From contig QJJF01000001.1 of NCBI GenBank assembly GCA_003202005.1, positions 1,023,099 to 1,087,098 on the forward strand: 64,000 nucleotides of DNA, in the 5' to 3' direction. Within the stretch, counting starts at the first letter, position 1; each line of letters starts with the position of its first letter. The stretch comes from Williamsia faeni (GTDB taxonomy: Bacteria > Actinomycetota > Actinomycetes > Mycobacteriales > Mycobacteriaceae). The notes beneath the pieces are model-generated. The model made no database searches, was not told where the DNA came from, and worked only from the letters and a program-made list of their open reading frames with translations. Positions 33,958-43,333 of this stretch are shown one piece after another. The position numbers were made by a program, and so were the translations under genes.

Positions 33958-36282
33958 ATGACGGAACTCAATCGTTTGCCGGTGCTGTTCCTGACCGACC
34001 CCGTTTTGCTGCCTGGCATGGTGGTCCCGGTCGAGCTGGATGACGCCGCACGCGCTGCTGTCGATGCCGCGAAGGCATCTGACGCCGGCAAACTCCTGGT
34101 CGCTCCACGCCTGGACGACCGCTATCCCGCCTATGGCGTCGTCGCCTCGATCGTGCAGCTCGGCCGGATGGCCGGCGGCCAATCGGGTGCTGTACTCAAG
34201 GGCGAATCCCGAGCCCACATCGGGTCCGGCACCACCGGACCGGGCGCCGCACTCTGGGTCGAGGTCGAGCCCGTCGACGACCCCGACGTCACCGACGACG
34301 TCCGCGAACTGGCCGCCGAATACAAACAACTGGTGCTCGCGATGCTGCAGCGCCGTGAGGCCTGGCAGGTCATCGACTCGGTGAACAAACTGAGCGACCC
34401 CTCGGCCCTCGCCGACACTGCCGGGTACGCCTCGTACCTCACCGATGTGCAGAAGCGCGAATTGCTGGAGACCCCTGACGTGGGCGAGCGTCTGCGCACC
34501 CTGATCACCTGGACCCGCGACCATCTCGCGGAGGTCGAGGTCAACGACAAGATCGCCGGTGACGTCCGCGACGGCATGGAGAAGACCCAGAAGGAATTCC
34601 TGCTGCGCCAGCAACTCGCCGCGATCCGCAAGGAACTCGGCGAAGACGAGCCCGACGGTAGCGACGACTACCGCGCCCGCGTCGAATCCGCCGAGCTGCC
34701 CGACAACGTGCGCGAAGCCGCGATGCGAGAGGTCGGCAAGTTGGAGCGCGCCAGCGACCAGAGCCCCGAATCCGGTTGGATCCGAACCTGGTTGGACACG
34801 GTCCTCGACCTGCCGTGGAACGTCACCACCACCGACTCCACCGACATCAAGGGCGCCCGCGCGATCCTCGACGCCGATCACCACGGTCTGGACGACGTGA
34901 AAGATCGCATCGTCGAGTATCTCGCCGTGCGTGCCCGCCGGGCCGAACGTGGCCTGCAGGTCGTCGGCGGCCGCGGCTCCGGTGCCGTGATGGTGCTGGC
35001 CGGGCCTCCCGGTGTGGGCAAGACATCGCTGGGCGAGAGCGTGGCCCGGGCCCTGGGTCGCAAGTTCGTTCGCGTCGCCCTTGGCGGCGTCCGCGACGAG
35101 GCCGAGATCCGTGGACACCGGCGCACCTACGTGGGAGCACTGCCCGGACGCATCGTGCGGGCAATCGGCGAGGCGGGATCGATGAATCCCGTTGTGCTGC
35201 TGGATGAGATCGACAAGGTCGGCGCCGACTACCGCGGCGACCCCAGTGCGGCACTGCTCGAGGTCCTGGATCCGGCGCAGAACCACACGTTCCGCGACCA
35301 CTACCTCGACCTGGACCTCGACCTGTCCGACGTGGTCTTCCTGGCGACCGCCAACGTGATCGAGCAGATCCCGTCGGCCCTGCTGGACCGCATGGAGCTC
35401 GTCACCATCGACGGTTACACCGAGGACGACAAGGTGGTCATCGCTCGCAACTACCTGCTGCCCCGGCAACAGGAACGCGCCGCGATCACCGGCGACGAAG
35501 TGGAGGTCACCGACTCGGCCCTGCGGAAGATCGCCGCGGACTACACCCGGGAGCCCGGTGTCCGTCAGTTCGAGCGATTCCTCGCGAAGCTGATGCGCAA
35601 AGTCACCACGGCACTGAGTGATTCGTCCGAGGGCACCAAGATCACGGTGGACGAACCCGATCTGGTCGGCTATCTCGGCAAGCCGCGATTCACGCCGGAC
35701 TCGGAAGAGCGCACAGCGGTGCCGGGTGTCGCAACCGGGCTCGCGGTCACCGGACTCGGCGGCGATGTGCTCTACATCGAGGCCGGTTCCACCGACGGAG
35801 AAGGGCTGGTCCTCACCGGACAGCTCGGAGACGTGATGAAGGAGTCCGCGCAGATCGCACTGAGCTATGTGCGTTCGCACGCAGTCGAATTCGGCATCGA
35901 TCCGAAGTCCCTGGAGCGCAGCATCCACGTGCACGTCCCGGCCGGTGCCACTCCCAAGGACGGACCGTCCGCGGGTGTCACCATGGTCACCGCCCTGGTG
36001 TCGATGGCGACCGGACGCAAGGTCCGAGCGGATGTCGCGATGACCGGTGAAGTCACGCTGAACGGGCGCGTCCTGCCTATCGGTGGCGTGAAGCAGAAGC
36101 TCCTCGCCGCGGCGCGATCGGGAATGAAGACCGTATTCATCCCGCAGCGCAACGAGCCCGATCTCGATGACGTGCCCGCCGAGGTGCTGGAAGCACTGAC
36201 CGTGCATCCGATGACCGATGTCGCCGACATCATCGCCCAGGCGCTGGAGCCGGTGGAGCAGAACGCGACCGCCGCGGCCTGA
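33958..36282 (+). CDS. lon: ATP-dependent Lon protease
   Basis: A 774-residue Lon, full length for the family. The N-terminal substrate domain occupies about 1-300. The AAA+ module has Walker A GPPGVGKT near 348-355 and Walker B VVLLDEIDK. The C-terminal protease domain has the catalytic Ser in KDGPSAG (near 671) and the Lys in GGVKQKLL. It degrades misfolded and regulatory proteins in the cytoplasm. ATG 33958 follows GGAGG. A HAIR-like site is upstream and a strong terminator downstream. Confidence 0.96.
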   Translation: MTELNRLPVLFLTDPVLLPGMVVPVELDDAARAAVDAAKASDAGKLLVAPRLDDRYPAYGVVASIVQLGRMAGGQSGAVLKGESRAHIGSGTTGPGAALWVEVEPVDDPDVTDDVRELAAEYKQLVLAMLQRREAWQVIDSVNKLSDPSALADTAGYASYLTDVQKRELLETPDVGERLRTLITWTRDHLAEVEVNDKIAGDVRDGMEKTQKEFLLRQQLAAIRKELGEDEPDGSDDYRARVESAELPDNVREAAMREVGKLERASDQSPESGWIRTWLDTVLDLPWNVTTTDSTDIKGARAILDADHHGLDDVKDRIVEYLAVRARRAERGLQVVGGRGSGAVMVLAGPPGVGKTSLGESVARALGRKFVRVALGGVRDEAEIRGHRRTYVGALPGRIVRAIGEAGSMNPVVLLDEIDKVGADYRGDPSAALLEVLDPAQNHTFRDHYLDLDLDLSDVVFLATANVIEQIPSALLDRMELVTIDGYTEDDKVVIARNYLLPRQQERAAITGDEVEVTDSALRKIAADYTREPGVRQFERFLAKLMRKVTTALSDSSEGTKITVDEPDLVGYLGKPRFTPDSEERTAVPGVATGLAVTGLGGDVLYIEAGSTDGEGLVLTGQLGDVMKESAQIALSYVRSHAVEFGIDPKSLERSIHVHVPAGATPKDGPSAGVTMVTALVSMATGRKVRADVAMTGEVTLNGRVLPIGGVKQKLLAAARSGMKTVFIPQRNEPDLDDVPAEVLEALTVHPMTDVADIIAQALEPVEQNATAAA

Positions 36283-36293
36283 CACGCGACACC

Positions 36294-36330
36294 AAGACCC
36301 CACCGACATCTCGACTGTCGGTGGGGTCTT
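36294..36330 (+). terminator. intrinsic terminator of lon
   Basis: Perfect 15-nt arms at 36294-36308 and 36316-36330 (AAGACCCCACCGACA and its complement) have a 7-nt loop and end in TT. It lies 11 nt past the lon stop. Confidence 0.85.
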
Positions 36331-36347
36331 CGCCTATCGTCCGTGTG

Positions 36348-36734
36348 GTGCCGACTGATCGCCGTAACCGCATCACCCTCGCTCTCCAGAGGCGAGTGGG
36401 CAACCCCATAACCAAACTGTCCCCGTTCCAGACACTCCTGGAGACCACCGGCCGGAAGTCCGGGCAACCGCGTCGAACGGCCCTCGGAGGCAGGCGGGTG
36501 GGCAACGAGTTCTGGTTCGTGTCGGAGTTCGGGACCGGGTCGCAGTACATCAAGAACATTCAGGCCGATCCGAGTGTCCGGGTCCGCCTGCGCGGTAAGT
36601 GGCACACCGGAACCGCTCATCTGCTTCCCGACGACGATGCCGCCGCACGCCTCAAGGCACTGCCGACTGTCAACAGCTTCGGCGTCAAGACGTTCGGTAC
36701 AAATCTCCTGACCGTACGCATCGATCTCGACTGA
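36348..36734 (+). CDS. deazaflavin (F420)-dependent nitroreductase-family protein
   Basis: A 128-residue split-barrel protein of the DDN/FDOR type found in F420-producing actinomycetes. It has the TTGRKSGQPRRTAL motif that contacts the F420 phosphate side, and the VSEFGTGSQYIKNIQADPSVRVRL strand set. Start codons GTG 36345 and 36348 are both possible. Earlier in-frame codons lie in the lon terminator. Family members reduce quinones, nitroimidazoles and other electron acceptors. Confidence 0.78.
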   Translation: MPTDRRNRITLALQRRVGNPITKLSPFQTLLETTGRKSGQPRRTALGGRRVGNEFWFVSEFGTGSQYIKNIQADPSVRVRLRGKWHTGTAHLLPDDDAAARLKALPTVNSFGVKTFGTNLLTVRIDLD

Positions 36735-36944
36735 ATACCGGCGCACGCCACATCGAACAGATCCGCCTCCCGATCTGACCGGGAGGTCCGGCCAGGTCAT
36801 CCGGCTGATCGCGGTTAGATCGTCCGCCTCAGCCAACTCAAAGGGGAATACGCCCCCTCGGTGACCACTGGCGGGGACGATCTTGGGCACCGCAAATGGC
36901 TCATCGGGGACCAAAGCGACCTCCTGCTGTCGGACAATAGGACC

Positions 36945-37271
36945 ATGGCGTACGACGAGCATCTCGCCGGCCGGATCCGCGAATTGGTCGGGCCCGAACC
37001 CGGCGTTTCCGAGAAGCGCATGTTCGGCGGGCTGGCGTTCCTCGTAGACGGCCACATGGCGGTCGCGGCGAGCGGCCAGGGCGGCCTCATGGTGCGGGTC
37101 GCCCGCGACGAACAGGAGGTCCTGCTTTCCCGAAAGCACGTCTCACCGATGGTGATGCGTGGCAACGAGACCCGTGGCTGGATTCGGGTCGACGCCGAGG
37201 GGGTCAAGACCAGGCGTCAGCTGCAGACCTGGGTCTCCCGCGGCATCGCGCAGGCCCGCTCGGCTCCCTGA
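36945..37271 (+). CDS. TfoX N-terminal domain protein
   Basis: A 108-residue protein made of the TfoX_N domain: MAYDEHLAGRIRELV helix, the KRMFGGLAFLVDGHMAVAAS sheet, then the VARDEQEVLLSRKHVSPM region. In enterics TfoX activates competence genes, but stand-alone actinobacterial versions have no known role. It is preceded by a 210-nt gap in which nothing else is evident. Confidence 0.82.
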   Translation: MAYDEHLAGRIRELVGPEPGVSEKRMFGGLAFLVDGHMAVAASGQGGLMVRVARDEQEVLLSRKHVSPMVMRGNETRGWIRVDAEGVKTRRQLQTWVSRGIAQARSAP

Positions 37272-37347
37272 TCCAGCAGAGGTTTCGACATCGCCGCGGA
37301 TCGGTACTCTCTGGTCGTCTGATCCGCGTTCGAGGAAAGGGAAGCGC

Positions 37348-37617
37348 ATGAGTGTCACATCCAAAGCCATGTACAAGCCGTTGTCGCTGGCAACCGGGGT
37401 GCTGGGTGGACTGGCTGCTTCCGCTGCCTTCGGGCAGGTGTGGAAACGGTTGGGAAATGACCGGGACGTCCCGGACCCGAAGGATCTGAACAAGAGCAAC
37501 ACCGAGGTGCTGGCCGCCGCGGCTCTGCAGGGCCTGATCTTCGGTCTGGTCCGCGCGGCGATCGACCGCGCCGGCGCACGCGGTTACAAGGCCGTGACAC
37601 ACGAGAACCCGGCCTGA
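37348..37617 (+). CDS. DUF4235 small membrane protein
   Basis: An 89-residue protein with two hydrophobic segments (about 11-28, GVLGGLAASAAFGQVW, and about 52-68, LAAAALQGLIFGLVRAAI) separated by an acidic loop, as in DUF4235 proteins of actinomycetes. The ATG follows GAGGAAAGGGA. Function is unknown, and it stands alone. Confidence 0.75.
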   Translation: MSVTSKAMYKPLSLATGVLGGLAASAAFGQVWKRLGNDRDVPDPKDLNKSNTEVLAAAALQGLIFGLVRAAIDRAGARGYKAVTHENPA

Positions 37618-37750
37618 GCGAGGAGTCCTCTTTACCTCTCCGACGGGTTAGATCGCTAACAAGCCGGTCAACCTCGCTGCCCCGAATCCGGCCAATGAAT
37701 CCGCCGGAACCGGCCTCCCCAACTTACGTTTCATGCAGAAACGGACCGAT

Positions 37751-37778
37751 GCCGGACGCGAAACTCATCGCGTCCGGC
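37751..37778 (-). terminator. hairpin terminator of the PKS-exporter operon
   Basis: Perfect 10-nt arms at 37751-37760 and 37769-37778 (GCCGGACGCG and its complement) have an 8-nt loop. It lies 14 nt past the leftward ABC exporter stop. There is no strong U tract. Confidence 0.6.
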
Positions 37779-37792
37779 AGGTCCAGCAATTT

Positions 37793-39535
37793 CTACACAG
37801 TTGCTTGGAGCGCACCCACCGGTTCCCGCCCGGCGGACTCCGCTGACTCCAGCTGACCGAAGTCGAGCTTGACCAGCTGGTCGGCGAGATCGAAGTAGCG
37901 ATCGTCGTGCGTGATCACCACAACTGTCTTGCCGGCTTCCTTGAGATCGCTCAGGATTCGGCGGTAGAAATACTCCCGGAACTGCGGTTCCTGATCGGCC
38001 GCCCACTCGTCGAAGACATAGATCGGACGATCCTCGAGCAACGCTGTCACCAGGGTCAGGCGCTTGCGTTGTCCCTGCGACAGTGCTGTCGTCGACAACT
38101 TCCCGTCCTGAACCGTCACCTTGTGCGCGATCTGCAACTGATGCAGGTAGCCCCGCACCTGGTCGTCGATCCCTGGCCCGTCGAATCCGAGGTAGTCCTC
38201 GAACAGGTGGAAGTCGGTGAAGACGGCCGAAACGTTCTGGCGATACCACTCGACATTGCTGTAATCGATGGGTTCGCCGTTGAGCACCACCTGTCCGTGA
38301 TGGGGTGCGTACAAACCCGTGATCAGTTTGGCCAGAGTCGACTTGCCACTTCCGTTGCCGCCCACGACGAAGGTCACCTGCCCGGGGTCGAGCACCAGAT
38401 CGATCGGTCCGAGATGGAAACCTGAACCCTCACCGGGACCACCGGGAGGAGGTCCGGCCGGCCGGCCGCCTGACTTGGGCGGACCAGCCGACGGTGGTGC
38501 CGGCGGACCACTCATCTGCTCACCGCGGTACGCGTACCCGAGGCCACGCAGCTCGACCCGGGCGTGGGAGGCGGTGGGGCGCTCGATGTAAGGGAGGTTA
38601 GATTCGTCCTGTCCCGATTCCATGGACAGGTTCATGTCCTGAATCTTCGCCAGCGCCACATCTCCGCGGAGGATGTCCGGGATCAGGTGCATCATGTTCT
38701 GCATCGGCATCGACAAGAACGTGGTGATCAGGACGTAGCCGATCATGTCATCACGCGGAATCTTCAGCAGCACAGCCAATCCGAAGAGGATGAATGCCAT
38801 CGTGCCCAGCTGGCACAGCTGCCCGAAACCCTGCGCCATCGAGAACTTGGTGCCGGCCGAGACATTCTTGCCGCGCAGGTCCTCCGCCGTACCGAGCAGG
38901 TGCCGGTCCATGAAGTCGCGGCGGCGACCACGGTGCAGCTTGAGCTCCTTGATACCGAACGTGACCGACTGGAAGGACCGGAGCAGGTCGTCCTCCCGCT
39001 CACGGGCGTGGTGGTAGATCGATCGCACCCGTCGCAAAACCGTTTCGACACAGAGGATTGCGGCCAGAGTGGAGCCCACTGTGATCGCGAAGATCGGACC
39101 GGACACCATCGCCAGGTAAGCCAGGCAGCCGACGATCGTCGCGGCGTCGATGCAGATGCTCGGGATCGCCGAGACGGCCTGCGACAGAGCCCGCACGTCC
39201 TCGGTGAGGGTGGCCATCAACCGGTGCATGCCCAGACGTTCGAGATGTTCCAGTGGAGCCGAGACCACACCGGTGCTGAGCTTCGCACGCAGTCGGTAGA
39301 TCGCGTTCTGCGCCAGGTGGATCAACAGAATCTGGGAGAGGAGACCGGTGACCAGGACCACCGCCGCGGTGACGGCGAACCGGGTGATTGTGCTGTCGGG
39401 GTGGGGCTGCGGAGAGATGATGCTGTTGATCTGGGTGACCAGGTACGCGTTGGCCGCGCCGCCGATCAGGCCGGCGATCACCGCGAAGGCGATACCTTTC
39501 CACGACACCGAGATCAGGAATCGGATGAGCTGCAT
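37793..39535 (-). CDS. SyrD/PvdE-type ABC exporter (cyclic-peptide-export family)
   Basis: A 580-residue half transporter. An N-terminal six-helix ABC exporter domain occupies about 1-300, and the C-terminal ATPase has Walker A GGNGSGKST, the signature ALSQGQRKR and Walker B PIYVFDEWAADQEP, the variant Walker B seen in the SyrD/PvdE group. A Pro/Gly-rich insertion of about 35 residues sits at the start of the ATPase domain. It is the third gene of a leftward operon, 36 nt after the type III PKS. It therefore probably exports or flips the product of that operon. Confidence 0.82.
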   Translation of the reverse strand: MQLIRFLISVSWKGIAFAVIAGLIGGAANAYLVTQINSIISPQPHPDSTITRFAVTAAVVLVTGLLSQILLIHLAQNAIYRLRAKLSTGVVSAPLEHLERLGMHRLMATLTEDVRALSQAVSAIPSICIDAATIVGCLAYLAMVSGPIFAITVGSTLAAILCVETVLRRVRSIYHHAREREDDLLRSFQSVTFGIKELKLHRGRRRDFMDRHLLGTAEDLRGKNVSAGTKFSMAQGFGQLCQLGTMAFILFGLAVLLKIPRDDMIGYVLITTFLSMPMQNMMHLIPDILRGDVALAKIQDMNLSMESGQDESNLPYIERPTASHARVELRGLGYAYRGEQMSGPPAPPSAGPPKSGGRPAGPPPGGPGEGSGFHLGPIDLVLDPGQVTFVVGGNGSGKSTLAKLITGLYAPHHGQVVLNGEPIDYSNVEWYRQNVSAVFTDFHLFEDYLGFDGPGIDDQVRGYLHQLQIAHKVTVQDGKLSTTALSQGQRKRLTLVTALLEDRPIYVFDEWAADQEPQFREYFYRRILSDLKEAGKTVVVITHDDRYFDLADQLVKLDFGQLESAESAGREPVGALQATV

Positions 39536-39571
39536 GATGATTGACCTTTGGGTTGGTTGACTCGGAGCCGC

Positions 39572-40759
39572 TCAGCGACGAACGATGTCGAAGAGGAGTC
39601 CCTCGAGGGTGACTCCCGGGGCGAAGGAGAAGGCAACGCCGGTGGTGACCTTCTCGTCGGTGTCGGTGCGCTGCGCCATCTGCTCGAGGACGAAGATCAG
39701 CGAGACGCTGAGCATGTTCCCGTAGCGGGCCAGGATGTCCCAGCTGGCGTCGGCCCGCTCCGGGTCGAGGCCGAGCGAGTGCGCCGACTCGTTGATGATC
39801 TTCGGACCACCCGGGTGGATAGCCCACAGATCGATGTCGGACTTGCCCAGCCCATGCTCACCCAGCACCCGGCTGATGACCGGATCGACCCCCCGATAGA
39901 TGTACTGGGGAAGGTCCTCGGCGAGTTCACAGGTGATCCCGTTGTCGTTGACGCCCAGCACGATTCCGTCTTCGGCATCATCGAGGAGGTGGCTGAATGT
40001 GTCCCTGATGACGATGTGGCCGGCGGGGATCGGCTGGCGCACCTCGCTGGCACCCACCACCACAGCGCCGCACCCGTCACCGAAAAGGCTGTGGGTGATG
40101 ACCTCGTTGATGTCTCCGGAGAACACGGCATTGACCGATGACACCTCCAGGGCGATCACCAACGCCTTCTTGTCCGGGTTGGCGCGGGCGAAATCGCTGG
40201 CGATTCGGATGCCGTTCATCGCCGCGGCGCAGCCCATGAAGTTGACGACCACGCGGTTGGTTGTGCGGGGCAATCCGAGTTCCTTGATGACCGCGACATC
40301 GACCCCCGGTGCGATGAACCCGGTGCTGGTGACAAACACCAGGAGACCGACCTCGACTTCGCCGGGCACACTGCCCAACGCCCGGCGGGCCACGTCGACC
40401 GCGAGCGGAGCGGCATGCTCGAGGTAGAGATTCATGCGGTCCCGGATGGTGCCACGCCGCTCGCTGAAGTCGCGGAACTCGGGGTCGGTGGGGTCGATCG
40501 CCAAATGGCGCTCGTTGATTCGGGTCTTCTCGTAGACCCGGCGGATACGGGCTTGCTGCACCGGATCGGTGAACAGCGCGGCCACCTCGTCGGCGGCGTC
40601 GGCCTGGGAGAAGACCTGCTCCGGTGCGCCGGTGGCAATACCTTCGATGACGGCAACTGTGGTGGGCGGAGCCGGTGGGAGGATCGACCGGGTGTGCGGG
40701 CGCCGGCCCACGAATGTGGGATGCGATGCGGTGATGGGGCGTTCAGGGATGACAGACAT
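39572..40759 (-). CDS. type III polyketide synthase
   Basis: A 395-residue chalcone-synthase-family enzyme with the full Cys-His-Asn triad: Cys177 in NFMGCAAAMNG, His315 in AIHPGGPK and Asn348 in YGNMLS. Actinobacterial relatives (PKS11/PKS18 type) extend long-chain acyl-CoA with malonyl-CoA to alkylpyrones or alkylresorcinols. The preceding gene encodes a fatty-acid desaturase fusion and the next an exporter. A fatty starter unit is thus likely, but the product is not known. Confidence 0.9.
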   Translation of the reverse strand: MSVIPERPITASHPTFVGRRPHTRSILPPAPPTTVAVIEGIATGAPEQVFSQADAADEVAALFTDPVQQARIRRVYEKTRINERHLAIDPTDPEFRDFSERRGTIRDRMNLYLEHAAPLAVDVARRALGSVPGEVEVGLLVFVTSTGFIAPGVDVAVIKELGLPRTTNRVVVNFMGCAAAMNGIRIASDFARANPDKKALVIALEVSSVNAVFSGDINEVITHSLFGDGCGAVVVGASEVRQPIPAGHIVIRDTFSHLLDDAEDGIVLGVNDNGITCELAEDLPQYIYRGVDPVISRVLGEHGLGKSDIDLWAIHPGGPKIINESAHSLGLDPERADASWDILARYGNMLSVSLIFVLEQMAQRTDTDEKVTTGVAFSFAPGVTLEGLLFDIVRR

Positions 40760-40823
40760 GAGCGTGGTCCTTTCGGGAATTGCTTGAAATGGTTGGTGGA
40801 GGGTGTGTTTCGAACTGGTCTGG

Positions 40824-42326
40824 TCAGACGGTGCCGATTCCGGTGAAGCCCTTGATGGTGTAGTCGGCGCAGGTCTTCAGTGCTGCGGGTGAGAAGTGCT
40901 CTCGGAAGAAGCCCCATCCGTGTTCCTGGGCCGGCCGCGAACGCGAACCCAGGTAGACGCGGCATTGTTTCGGCAGTCGATCGGTCACGAAGCTCTTGGC
41001 CGGCAGCCATTCGACACCGAACGCCGCGGCTTCTTCGCGCACCACGTCTTCGGTGGCGATGTTGGCAAAACCACTGCGCTGGAACGGAAGAACGTGGTGC
41101 ACCCGATGGGAGCTGAGACCGGCGGACAGGAAGCAGTCGGCGTACCGGTTGCCGATGACCTTGAGGTCGTAGGCCTTCTCCAGCTGATCCACGGCCCAGT
41201 CGTCGGTCTCGACCTCGGGCAGGTCGTGGGTGTCGACATCGAAGTCATGGCTGGCCACCACCAGGAACGTGCTGAACCACAGGACGGCCACAAACTGTGC
41301 CAGCCAGGCCCAGAAGTCCCCCATCGCGATGAAGATCGCGAGTTCGGAGATCAGCAGGGCACGTAGTCCGAAGGCGCCGAAGAAGTGCGGCAGTCCACCC
41401 CGCAGCGATCCGTACATGTCCGAGACACCGACCTGCCGTGTGAGCTTGCAGATCTCGAGCAGCCGGATCACCATGCCGGTGGTGGCGTGTCCGAACTTGT
41501 GGAGGGTGTGGATCGGTATCCGGAAAGCCCTGGGCAGATCCATCATGAAGGTGAAGACATTCTTCTTGATGTCCACTTCGCTCTGCGTGTGCGGATGGTG
41601 CAGCAGCGCATGGCCATCCGCCGTGACGAACGACAGCGCGACGTAGTTGATGTCGAAGGCACTGACCAGAGCCTTGTTGGCGCCCTTCTGTGCCCGGTGT
41701 ATCGCGTAGTGCCCATAGCCGGCAATTCCGCTGCGCAGCACAACCATTGCGACCACGAAGGCCGGCAACGGCATCCAGCTGGTGTTGTACAGTCGCAGGC
41801 CCTGGACCGCGAAGTACGCCAGCACCAACGAGATGACCACGATGTTGAAAATCGTGTCCATGCGCTTGATGCGGGCCGCGAGTTCCGGTTCGCGCAGCCG
41901 GCGCTTGATCCGGTGCAGCAGGTCGTTCTTGTCGTCAAACCGGAAATGCGGGGTGTCACGCCAGCTGTCGAAGCCCTCCTTGAAGAGGAAGTCGGGGGCG
42001 TTGGCCTTCGGGTGGATGTCCTCGACCTCGGCGTCACGATCGAGTGCGTACTTCTCCAGCATCTTTTCGACTCGCTCCGGATTCTTGTGGTACGAACCGA
42101 TGATCGAGGTGATGTCGCGGTTTTTCGTCCGCCCGATGAAGAACTCGCCGCCGGGATGCTTCGAGATCCAGTCGGTCAGGTCGTAAGCGCGGCCCTTGTA
42201 GATCCAGACATTGGCCAGCCGGGGTCCGCCGTCGGGTCCCGGTGCGCGGCCGAGGTCGTGATCCTCTGCCGGACCCTGATCGACATCGTCGACCTTGGTC
42301 ACCTCGTCGATCTGCGTTTCGGTCAT
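40824..42326 (-). CDS. cytochrome b5-fatty acid desaturase fusion
   Basis: A 500-residue membrane enzyme. Residues about 36-95 form a cytochrome b5 domain with the heme motif HPGG (His57) and a second His near 79. A di-iron desaturase/hydroxylase domain with several membrane segments follows. Its histidine boxes include GHYAIHRAQK, HALLHHPHTQ and SSHRVHHVLPF. Such fusions use the attached b5 for electrons to desaturate or hydroxylate acyl chains (front-end type). ATG 42326 is first of the operon, 64 nt before the type III PKS. Confidence 0.85.
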   Translation of the reverse strand: MTETQIDEVTKVDDVDQGPAEDHDLGRAPGPDGGPRLANVWIYKGRAYDLTDWISKHPGGEFFIGRTKNRDITSIIGSYHKNPERVEKMLEKYALDRDAEVEDIHPKANAPDFLFKEGFDSWRDTPHFRFDDKNDLLHRIKRRLREPELAARIKRMDTIFNIVVISLVLAYFAVQGLRLYNTSWMPLPAFVVAMVVLRSGIAGYGHYAIHRAQKGANKALVSAFDINYVALSFVTADGHALLHHPHTQSEVDIKKNVFTFMMDLPRAFRIPIHTLHKFGHATTGMVIRLLEICKLTRQVGVSDMYGSLRGGLPHFFGAFGLRALLISELAIFIAMGDFWAWLAQFVAVLWFSTFLVVASHDFDVDTHDLPEVETDDWAVDQLEKAYDLKVIGNRYADCFLSAGLSSHRVHHVLPFQRSGFANIATEDVVREEAAAFGVEWLPAKSFVTDRLPKQCRVYLGSRSRPAQEHGWGFFREHFSPAALKTCADYTIKGFTGIGTV

Positions 42327-42486
42327 CCGATTCCTCCGTTGTCGGCTGCCGGAATCAGGTGACGGCAGCGGGTGTGGTTTGGCTATAGGAGTACGCGGAA
42401 GCCGCCGATGTTCCCGGACGAGGAAACTGATTACGGTCAATTGAACGACTATTGCCGGGCTGCCAGGCGCTATAGCGTCCCAGAGC

Positions 42487-43284
42487 ATGTCAAAACAACC
42501 ACGTCGCAACCCGAGAATCACGCGCTCGAAATCCAACCTGATCGCGGCTGCGGTCGCGTTGTCGCTTTCCGGAGTCCTGCTGACCGCATGTGGCGGTGGA
42601 GGCTCGAACGATGCGGATTCGACTGTGTCCCAGTCGGTTCCACCGGTTCTGGAAACCTCCAGGTCGACTCAGCCATCAGTGGTGGCCACCGATCCCGCGG
42701 CGGTGATCGAGCAGAGTGCCCAGACGACCCGGATGATGAACTCCGTGCACATCGCACTGGTGGTGGATGACTCGATCGAGAGTCTTCCGATCCAGACGAT
42801 CAACGGTGACGTCACCAATCAGCCGGCCGTCGGCGCCCAGGGCGACGGCGAGTTCCGGATCAACAACAACCTGACCCAGTCGGACTTCATCGTCACCGAG
42901 GGCAACCTCTACACCCAGGGCGACGGTGCCGACAGCTACACCAACCTCGGTCCGGCCAACCGGATCTACGACCCGGCCATCATCCTCGACAAGGACAAGG
43001 GCCTGGCGAATGTGATCTCCAAGGTCCAGAATCCGACCGTTGTGGGCACTGAGACGGTCAACGGTGTCGAGGCGATCAAGATCGAGGGCACCATCGCGAG
43101 CACCGAACTCAAGCCGATCCTGCCCGAGGTCGACAAGACCGGAGCCGAGCTGCCGATCACTCTCTGGGTCACCGCCGAAGCCCCGTACAACCTGGTGCAG
43201 ATCACCGTGGAGGTCTCCGGTGGTGAGGTCAACATCGTCACCTCGAAGTGGCAAGAACCTGTCACCATCAACAGCCCCGAGTAG
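42487..43284 (+). CDS. LppX/LprAFG-family lipoprotein
   Basis: A 265-residue secreted lipoprotein. The signal peptide runs to the lipobox LTAC (Cys35). A Ser/Thr-rich linker follows, then a single half-barrel domain of the LppX_LprAFG family. In mycobacteria these proteins bind and carry acylated glycolipids across the cell wall. It is divergent from the desaturase-PKS-exporter operon, with 160 nt between the starts, and 49 nt upstream of an FHA-ABC transporter. A role in moving the locus product or another envelope lipid is plausible. Confidence 0.83.
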   Translation: MSKQPRRNPRITRSKSNLIAAAVALSLSGVLLTACGGGGSNDADSTVSQSVPPVLETSRSTQPSVVATDPAAVIEQSAQTTRMMNSVHIALVVDDSIESLPIQTINGDVTNQPAVGAQGDGEFRINNNLTQSDFIVTEGNLYTQGDGADSYTNLGPANRIYDPAIILDKDKGLANVISKVQNPTVVGTETVNGVEAIKIEGTIASTELKPILPEVDKTGAELPITLWVTAEAPYNLVQITVEVSGGEVNIVTSKWQEPVTINSPE

Positions 43285-43333
43285 GGTTCTGACCGGTAGC
43301 GTCCACCCCTACTGACGGCAGGTTCACCGAACA

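Noticed and set aside
33862-36309. 815-codon open frame on the minus strand opposite lon
   Set aside because: It mirrors the lon gene in a high-GC antisense frame, has no recognisable domain, and lon itself is a complete, well-supported protein.
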